A stretch of DNA of 12,404 nt from assembly GCA_007116195.1 (NCBI GenBank), contig SKIX01000242.1:1-12404 (forward strand). The letters run 5' to 3'. Both the position numbers and the translations under genes were made by a program. The stretch is from Marinospirillum sp. GTDB lineage: Bacteria; Pseudomonadota; Gammaproteobacteria; Pseudomonadales; Halomonadaceae. Under the pieces are notes generated by a model, which did no database searches, was not told the origin of the DNA, and saw only the letters and a program-made list of their open reading frames with translations. Shown here one piece after another: positions 7,900 through 12,404 of this stretch. How positions within the stretch are numbered: the first letter of the stretch is position 1; each line of letters opens with the position of its first letter.

Positions 7900-8856
7900 A
7901 TGTCAGAGCAACAGCAAACCCTGCGACCTTTGCCTGCAGGGGCAGAGGCTGTAACACTCAGTTTGCCTTCTTTGCAGCTAGCTGCACTTGCTTGGGGAGA
8001 TCCTAAGGGCAAGCCTTTGTTGGCTTTGCATGGCTGGTTAGATAATGCCATGAGCTATGTTTACTTGGGACCAAGGTTAGCGCAGGCCGGTTATCGGGTT
8101 GTTGCTTTGGACTTGCCTGGTCATGGTTTGAGTGATTGGCGTCCAGAAGGGCAGCCTTATGTGTTAATGGAGAATTGTTTTGATGTCCAAGCCGCTGCTT
8201 TAGCCTTGGGTTGGCAGAGGTTTACACTGGTTGGTCATTCGATGGGTGCAGGGGTAGCGACGCTGCTTGCTGGCGCTCATCCAGAAGCGATTGAGCAGTT
8301 GGTGCTGATTGATGGTCTGGGCACTTTAACCACGCCTGAAGCGGAAGCTGCGGCACAGCTAGGTCGTGCTTTGGGCCGCTGGCTAGGCCATCAACAAAAA
8401 GCCTTAATCCAATTTCAGCAGGGCCAGGCGGCTAGCAAGCTTTATCCTAGCTTAAAAGCAGCTGCAGAGGCTCGAATGCAGGGCGTGGGTGCAGTCAGTT
8501 TTCAAGCGGCCTGGCAGCTTTGTCAGCGTGCCTTGGCGCAGGTTGCGCCTGAATACCCTGCAAGCGGTTGGTATTGGCGAAGTGATCCTCGCTTGCGCCA
8601 CCCTTCACCCTGGCGTTTGACGGAAGCGCAAAATCAGTCTTTTATTCGTGAAATTCAGGCACCTTGTTTAGTTATAGAAGCTGAACAGGGGATGCTTATT
8701 GAGCGAGTTGAAACACCTCAGCGTGTGGCTCTTTTAGCCCAGGGTCAAAAGCGGCGTTTGCCAGGTAATCACCATTTACACCTAGAAGAAGCAACGGCTG
8801 ATTTAACGGCGGCAACGCTGCTAGCTTTTCTTTTATCTGCAAGTGGAGGAAGCTGA
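7900..8856 (+). CDS. Alpha/beta hydrolase (SERHL-like)
   Basis: A 318-residue cytoplasmic serine hydrolase. LLALHGWLDNAMSY gives the HGW oxyanion region, DLPGHGLSD is the common strand-4 motif, and GHSMGAG carries nucleophile S114. The C-terminal LPGNHHLHLEE supplies the histidine (H292 or H294). The HGWLDN and GNHHLHLE motifs resemble SERHL (serine hydrolase-like) proteins and related bacterial hydrolases of unknown substrate. ATG 7900 is preferred; GTG 7897 would overlap the AEC stop and add one residue. The gene lies 2 bases after the AEC stop and overlaps the patatin ATG by one base (TGATG), so it is translated within the same operon. Confidence 0.87.
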   Translation: MSEQQQTLRPLPAGAEAVTLSLPSLQLAALAWGDPKGKPLLALHGWLDNAMSYVYLGPRLAQAGYRVVALDLPGHGLSDWRPEGQPYVLMENCFDVQAAALALGWQRFTLVGHSMGAGVATLLAGAHPEAIEQLVLIDGLGTLTTPEAEAAAQLGRALGRWLGHQQKALIQFQQGQAASKLYPSLKAAAEARMQGVGAVSFQAAWQLCQRALAQVAPEYPASGWYWRSDPRLRHPSPWRLTEAQNQSFIREIQAPCLVIEAEQGMLIERVETPQRVALLAQGQKRRLPGNHHLHLEEATADLTAATLLAFLLSASGGS

Positions 8857-9854
8857 TGAGCTGGTCTAGCGGTAATCAAGGAAAACGTGTTGCCTTGGTT
8901 TTGGGTTCTGGTGGGGCAAGAGGCTACGCCCATATAGGGGTGATTGAAGCACTAGAAGCGCGTGGTTATGAAATTATTGGTATTTCTGGCTGCTCTATGG
9001 GTGCCCTGGTCGGTGGACTCTATGCAGCAGGTAAATTGGCTGATTACCGTGACTGGGTTTCCCGGCTGGATTACTTTGACTTATTGCGCTTGGTAGATGT
9101 GACCTGGAGCCCTATGGGTGCGATTAAAGGCGAGAAGGTCATGCAGGTGATCACCCAGATGCTGGGTGACCTACGTATAGAAGATTTACCTATTCCTTTT
9201 ACTTCGGTGGCTACGGATTTAACTCAGCAAAAAGAAGTCTGGTTTCAGCAGGGCTCTTTGCAAGAAGCAATACGTGCTTCAATTGCCGTACCTGGAGTCA
9301 TTACTCCAGTGCAGCATCGAGGCCGGACTCTAGTTGATGGCGGTTTGCTTAACCCCTTACCTATTACACCCGTAGTGGCTTACCACGCTGATTTGATTAT
9401 TGCGGTTAATGTAACGGCTCAGAGTACCCGAGCGACTTTGGATGAGCTGATGCCTGACTGGGCTGAAAAGGCGGCGGGTAAATCTGAGCCCGGTGCTGTT
9501 GGAGAATGGATGCAAAGGGTTAAGGGGCGAGCTGGTCAGCTTTTAGAACGACTTAATTTCTGGGAAGAGGGTGCTGAGGGCAGTGACCCTAATGAAGCCT
9601 CGGATACTCGTTGGGGCAAGCTCGATGTTATTTTGCAGTCGTTTGAAATTACTCAAGCAGCTTTAAGCCAATACAAGGTAGCGGGTTATCCGCCTGATAT
9701 TTTGATGGAAGTTCCGCGCACAGCCTGTGGCGGTTATGAGTTCCATAAAGCCAAGCAGTTGATTGAACTGGGCCGACGCGTTGCCAAGCAGGAATTACAG
9801 CTTTGGGAGAGTAACCAGCCAGTAGCACCTGGAGACCTGGATGATATCGGCTGA
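8856..9854 (+). CDS. Patatin-like phospholipase (RssA-like)
   Basis: A 332-residue patatin-family lipid acyl hydrolase using a Ser-Asp dyad. The N-terminal oxyanion loop is LGSGGARGYAHIGV, the nucleophile elbow is GCSMGALVGG (S47), and the acid is in LVDGGLLNPLP (D161, followed by GG). After the catalytic domain comes a variable region (about 195-250), then the conserved end YPPDILMEVP...YEFHKAKQLIELGRR. Length and motif order match the bacterial RssA type rather than exported ExoU- or PlpD-like forms, and there is no signal peptide. GGAGG (8845-8849) precedes ATG 8856 by 6 bases. It overlaps the hydrolase stop by one base, and azlC starts inside its end. The likely role is membrane phospholipid turnover; the substrate is not determined. 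Confidence 0.92.
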   Translation: MSWSSGNQGKRVALVLGSGGARGYAHIGVIEALEARGYEIIGISGCSMGALVGGLYAAGKLADYRDWVSRLDYFDLLRLVDVTWSPMGAIKGEKVMQVITQMLGDLRIEDLPIPFTSVATDLTQQKEVWFQQGSLQEAIRASIAVPGVITPVQHRGRTLVDGGLLNPLPITPVVAYHADLIIAVNVTAQSTRATLDELMPDWAEKAAGKSEPGAVGEWMQRVKGRAGQLLERLNFWEEGAEGSDPNEASDTRWGKLDVILQSFEITQAALSQYKVAGYPPDILMEVPRTACGGYEFHKAKQLIELGRRVAKQELQLWESNQPVAPGDLDDIG

Positions 9855-10545
9855 AACTCGTCTGGATCTTCGTGGAACCTGGTTGGGTTTTCAACGTTTG
9901 TTGCCCCTGTCTGTATTTGTCGCCGCTTTTGGGGTTGCCTTTGGTTTAGCTGCAGCGCAAACAGGCCTGACAAAGTTTGAAGCCCTATTGATGAGCGGTT
10001 TGGTTTTTGCTGGGGCATCTCAGTTTGCTGCTTTAGAGCTCTGGCAGGCAGAAATTCCCTTGCTGGCGCTGGTTATGACGACCTTTGCGATTAATGCGCG
10101 CCACCTACTTATGGGGGCCTCTCTCTACCCTTGGCTCAGTGAACTGCCGGTTGGTCAACGTTATGGCATTTTAACTTTGATTAGTGATGCTAACTGGGCA
10201 CTAGCTGCACAAGATTATGCTAGAGGTGAGCGTAACCTGGGTATTTTATTCGGCGGTGGTCTGGCTATTTGGCTAACCTGGGTAGGCGGAACGCTGCTGG
10301 GCTTGCTATTAACTCAAGGCATACCTGACCCTCAAGCCTGGGGCTTGGATATGGTTCTGGGCTGCTTTCTCCTCACTATGGCTTTGGGCGGCAAAAAAAA
10401 CTTTCGCCAGCTGGTGATTTGGACGGTGGCTGGCGCGGTTACCTTGGCTGCTTTCTATTGGTTGCCACCCAATTTACATGTGATCTTAGGCGCGCTTGCT
10501 GGCGGGCTAGTGGGTGCTTTGTGGTTGGAGGCCAAGCCTGAATGA
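9841..10545 (+). CDS. azlC: AzlC-family branched-chain amino acid export subunit
   Basis: A 234-residue inner-membrane protein, the large subunit of the AzlCD (YgaZH in E. coli) exporter that moves branched-chain amino acids or analogues out of the cell. Family features are the N-terminal PLSVFVAAFGVAFGLAA, GLVFAGASQFAAL, then FAINARHLLMGASLYPW and LISDANWALA, followed by hydrophobic helices to the C-terminus. ATG 9841 starts inside the last 14 bases of the patatin gene and is preceded by GGAG (9831-9834) at 6-base spacing. azlD follows with a 4-base ATGA overlap, the usual pairing of these two subunits. Confidence 0.92.
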   Translation: MISAETRLDLRGTWLGFQRLLPLSVFVAAFGVAFGLAAAQTGLTKFEALLMSGLVFAGASQFAALELWQAEIPLLALVMTTFAINARHLLMGASLYPWLSELPVGQRYGILTLISDANWALAAQDYARGERNLGILFGGGLAIWLTWVGGTLLGLLLTQGIPDPQAWGLDMVLGCFLLTMALGGKKNFRQLVIWTVAGAVTLAAFYWLPPNLHVILGALAGGLVGALWLEAKPE

Positions 10546-10853
10546 CACTGGAACCCACATCAACGGGTACTCTGTTGATTATTACAGTCATGGCGCTGGT
10601 GACCCTGATCACTCGCTATGGTGGCGTGTTTTTGATGTCCTGGGTGCCTATTAATCGCCGTGTAGAGGGGTTTATTAATGGTTTGTCCGGTTCGGTTTTG
10701 GTTGCACTGGTGTTACCCCTGGCCGTTGCGGGAGACTTGGCCGCTCGTTTAGCACTTTTAGCAACCCTGGGGGTTTATTTACTCTGGGGTCGCCCTTTGC
10801 CCGCTATCTCGGCTGGTATGGGTATGGCGGCCGCTTGGCGCTATTTCTTTTAA
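10542..10853 (+). CDS. azlD: AzlD-family branched-chain amino acid export subunit
   Basis: A 103-residue inner-membrane protein with about four hydrophobic segments, the small partner of AzlC. The signature region is VTLITRYGGVFLMSW, in which TRYGG-type residues are conserved in the family. It ends MGMAAAWRYFF. ATG 10542 overlaps the azlC stop by four bases (ATGA), with GGAGG at 10527-10531. It is the last gene of the six-gene run; the next feature downstream is the bidirectional terminator at 10926-10953. Confidence 0.9.
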   Translation: MTLEPTSTGTLLIITVMALVTLITRYGGVFLMSWVPINRRVEGFINGLSGSVLVALVLPLAVAGDLAARLALLATLGVYLLWGRPLPAISAGMGMAAAWRYFF

Positions 10854-10882
10854 CCTGGCTTTGATTGAATTGCCTGCTTTGT

Positions 10883-10901
10883 AAGCTATGCATGCTAGCT
10901 T
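10883..10901. repeat. Short inverted repeat after azlD
   Basis: AAGCTA (10883-10888) and TAGCTT (10896-10901) flank TGCATGC. The six-base stem lacks a T run and lies in the 3' untranslated stretch of the azl transcript. It may be incidental or an mRNA 3'-end stabiliser. Confidence 0.3.
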
Positions 10902-10925
10902 TAAGCCTTTACTCGGTCTGGTCAG

Positions 10926-10953
10926 AAAAAAACCCAGCACAGAGCTGGGTTTT
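10926..10953 (-). terminator. Bidirectional terminator between sodB and azlD
   Basis: A perfect 10-bp stem, AAAACCCAGC (10929-10938) and GCTGGGTTTT (10944-10953), with loop ACAGA. Read on the - strand it ends in seven T, a strong sodB terminator. Read on the + strand it ends in four T, so it also serves the azlD operon. Confidence 0.93.
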
Positions 10954-10973
10954 GTAAGCTAAGGCGGTTTAGA

Positions 10974-11558
10974 TTAACCAGCGAAATTTTTGTTTACAAA
11001 TTCCCAGTTAACCAGTGCCCAGAAAGCTTCCAAGTACTTGGGACGTGCATTGCGGTAGTCGATGTAGTAGGCGTGTTCCCAAAGATCAACTGTAAGCAGT
11101 GCTGTCTGGCCTTCAGTCATAGGCGTGCCAGCATTGGAAGTATTAACAATTTCCAGCTCGCCTGCGGAGTTTTTAACCAGCCAAGTCCAAGATGATCCAA
11201 AGTTATTGACTGCTTTGTCATCAAAGTCTTTTTGGAAGGCTTCAAAAGAACCCCATTTTGCATTAATGGCATCAGCAATAGCGCCAGTAGGTTCGCCACC
11301 ACCGTTGGGGCTGAGGCAGTTCCAGTAAAAAGTGTGGTTCCAAACCTGAGCGGCATTGTTGAATACTGGGCCAGATTTAGCTGCTTTAATCACTTCTTCA
11401 AGGCTTTTACCTTCAAACTCAGTACCCGGTACTAAACCATTCAGTTTGGTAACATAGGTTTGGTGGTGTTTGCCGTGGTGGAAATCAAGGGTTTCGGCAG
11501 AAATATGAGGCTCTAGGGCATTTTTCTCATAGGGCAGTGCAGGTAGTTCAAAAGCCAT
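10974..11558 (-). CDS. sodB: Superoxide dismutase [Fe]
   Basis: SodB converts superoxide to oxygen and hydrogen peroxide in the cytosol. The 194-residue product is the usual length. The four metal ligands are visible: H27 (LDFHHGKHH), H75 ([10 protein letters not shown]), D158 and H162 (DLWEHAYY). The [14 protein letters not shown] segment, with glutamine Q71 before the second ligand, indicates the iron rather than the manganese type. The ATG is the CAT at 11556-11558, with AGGAG about 8 bases upstream on the - strand. It has its own sigma70 promoter (11608-11636) and a strong terminator, so it is monocistronic. No convincing Fur box was seen, although sodB genes are often iron-responsive. 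Confidence 0.98.
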   Translation of the reverse strand: MAFELPALPYEKNALEPHISAETLDFHHGKHHQTYVTKLNGLVPGTEFEGKSLEEVIKAAKSGPVFNNAAQVWNHTFYWNCLSPNGGGEPTGAIADAINAKWGSFEAFQKDFDDKAVNNFGSSWTWLVKNSAGELEIVNTSNAGTPMTEGQTALLTVDLWEHAYYIDYRNARPKYLEAFWALVNWEFVNKNFAG

Positions 11559-11607
11559 GGGTTCTTCTCCTGATCAAGTCTTATTAGAAAATAAAACAAC
11601 ACGCGAA

Positions 11608-11636
11608 ATCATAGCACTCAAGCGCTTAGCTGACAA
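11608..11636 (-). promoter_or_regulatory. sodB sigma70 promoter
   Basis: On the - strand, -35 TTGTCA (11636-11631), exactly 17 bases, and -10 TATGAT (11613-11608). Each hexamer differs from consensus at one base. Transcription would start near 11601, giving a leader of about 40 bases. The spacer contains the palindrome AAGCGCTT (11620-11627). Confidence 0.8.
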
Positions 11637-11684
11637 ACCCGACTGCTATGCTAGGGTATTCCAAGACTGCATAATCAAGGGTAG

Positions 11685-11705
11685 CCGCCAAGGCGGACAC
11701 TTGGC
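11685..11705. repeat. Overlapping dyads in the sodB divergent region
   Basis: CCGCCAAGGCGG (11685-11696) is a dyad, and GCCAAG (11687-11692) also pairs with CTTGGC (11700-11705). The two pairings exclude each other. They lie 34-54 bases before the divergent gene's ATG, and upstream of the sodB promoter on the other strand. They could be an operator or leader structure; no regulator is recognised. Confidence 0.4.
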
Positions 11706-11738
11706 AGAATAGGCACTTTTAATTAATGAGTTCATTTC

Positions 11739-12404
11739 ATGCCTGATCGTAAAGAACCTCGTTTGACTTTGTCTGAGGCGCAGCAACAAGCCCAAGCTGC
11801 TCGTGCTGAGGTGGTCAAACCCTCGTCTTCTACAGAAAAAACGAGTGAGCCGCCACATCGGGCATCAGAAGCTGCGCGAGCTGAAGTGCGTCGACACTTA
11901 GCTGAACAAAAGGCTGAGCAGGCACAGAAGCCGAATTTTACATCGACTTCTGCTGATGAAAGTGGCCAGGGGCAAACTAAGCAGCGGCAGGAAGGCAGCA
12001 CTCAGTCTCGGTCAGTTAATAAGTCAGGGTCTAGGGCTGGTACGCCTTGGTGGAGTTTGCTGGCCTTGGTTTTGGCCCTGGCTGCGTTGGCGTTTGGTGG
12101 TTGGCAGTTTAGTCGTGCGCAAAATCAGCAACAGGCGATGGAATCCCTGGCTGCCCGTATTCAGGAGCTGGAAATACGCCTTTCAGAAACCGGGCAAGAC
12201 TTATCTGAAACCGGGTCTAACTTTAGTCAGCGCTTGGAGGCTCATAGTGACAAGCTGGATTGGGCTGATAGTGAAATTCGCAAACTCTGGGTTGTTGCTC
12301 ATCAGCGCAATCGTCCAGCAATTGCCGAGTTGCAAGAGCAACTAAGCCGTATGGATCGCCAGTTAACTCAAGCTACTCAGCAGGCAGAACAGGCTGCCAG
12401 TCAA
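11739..12404 (+). CDS. Single-pass membrane protein with coiled coil, 3' end cut off by window
   Basis: The frame is open to the last base, giving 222 residues of an unknown total. The first 100 residues are polar and low in complexity, rich in Ala, Gln, Glu, Lys and Ser, with a repeated AARAEV (residues 20-25 and 45-50). One membrane helix follows (about 105-124, WWSLLALVLALAALAFGGW). After it comes a predicted periplasmic coiled coil (from about 130) with the segment LDWADSEIRKLWVVAHQRN near 165-183. The expected topology is cytoplasmic N-terminus and periplasmic C-terminus. I do not recognise the family. The layout resembles HemX-like or cell-envelope scaffold proteins, but no signature supports either. 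ATG 11739 has only a weak ribosome binding site. An ATG at 11726 opens a six-codon frame overlapping it. The gene diverges from sodB. Confidence 0.75.
   Translation, partial: MPDRKEPRLTLSEAQQQAQAARAEVVKPSSSTEKTSEPPHRASEAARAEVRRHLAEQKAEQAQKPNFTSTSADESGQGQTKQRQEGSTQSRSVNKSGSRAGTPWWSLLALVLALAALAFGGWQFSRAQNQQQAMESLAARIQELEIRLSETGQDLSETGSNFSQRLEAHSDKLDWADSEIRKLWVVAHQRNRPAIAELQEQLSRMDRQLTQATQQAEQAASQ

Noticed and set aside
9649..10018. Two - strand frames opposite patatin and azlC
   Set aside because: They are antisense shadows with unremarkable composition, lying over conserved coding sequence.
11125..11435. + strand frames opposite sodB
   Set aside because: sodB is certain on the other strand, and these frames lack start signals and domains.
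11732..12001. Cys-rich - strand frame opposite the last gene
   Set aside because: Its cysteines and serines arise from reading Ala- and Gln-rich codons antisense; there is no initiation site.
11956..12345. + strand frame overlapping the last membrane gene
   Set aside because: The frame from 11739 is open for 222 codons with a membrane helix and coiled coil. The overlapping frame has no start signal and odd composition.

Overview
The window looks like chromosomal DNA of a free-living gammaproteobacterium. HtpG, GpsA and an Fe-type SodB all resemble gammaproteobacterial versions. A gpsA, DUF4389, lipase-like order is one I associate from memory with Pseudomonas-like and Oceanospirillales-like genomes; I could not check this by search. 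Genes are densely packed, base composition is moderate, and I see no insertion sequence, phage gene, tRNA, rRNA or CRISPR array. No intergenic gap exceeds 300 bases.

Layout. (1) 1-1446: the 3' three-quarters of htpG (Hsp90 chaperone), closed by a terminator. (2) 1618-3520: two cell-wall enzymes on the + strand, a Tat-exported M15/VanY-like peptidase and a membrane-anchored Bax-like glucosaminidase, separated by a clear terminator. (3) 3616-5952: gpsA, a DUF4389 membrane protein and an HSL-family esterase, tightly spaced and probably an operon. A perfect 12-bp inverted repeat lies directly before gpsA. (4) 5960-6754: a convergent alpha/beta hydrolase on the - strand. Only 7 bases separate it from the esterase, and a hairpin there contains both stop codons. 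(5) 6846-10853: a compact run of six + strand genes whose ends overlap or nearly touch. They encode a 35-residue membrane peptide, an AEC-family transporter, a SERHL-like alpha/beta hydrolase, a patatin/RssA-like phospholipase, and AzlC plus AzlD (branched-chain amino acid exporter). (6) 10926-10953: a bidirectional terminator between azlD and sodB. (7) 10974-11636: sodB on the - strand with a near-consensus sigma70 promoter. (8) 11739-end: a divergent gene, cut by the window edge, for a single-pass membrane protein with a long low-complexity N-terminus and a coiled coil.

How it fits together. The centre is rich in lipid-linked and export functions: GpsA makes the glycerol-3-phosphate backbone of phospholipids, and four different serine hydrolases lie within about 5 kb of it. 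The last operon pairs two hydrolases with two exporters (AEC and AzlCD). This may be only housekeeping co-location. I found no convincing new defence, mobile or secretion system. The least-described items are the 35-residue peptide heading the exporter operon, the inverted repeat before gpsA, and the unusual zinc-motif spacing in the M15 peptidase.
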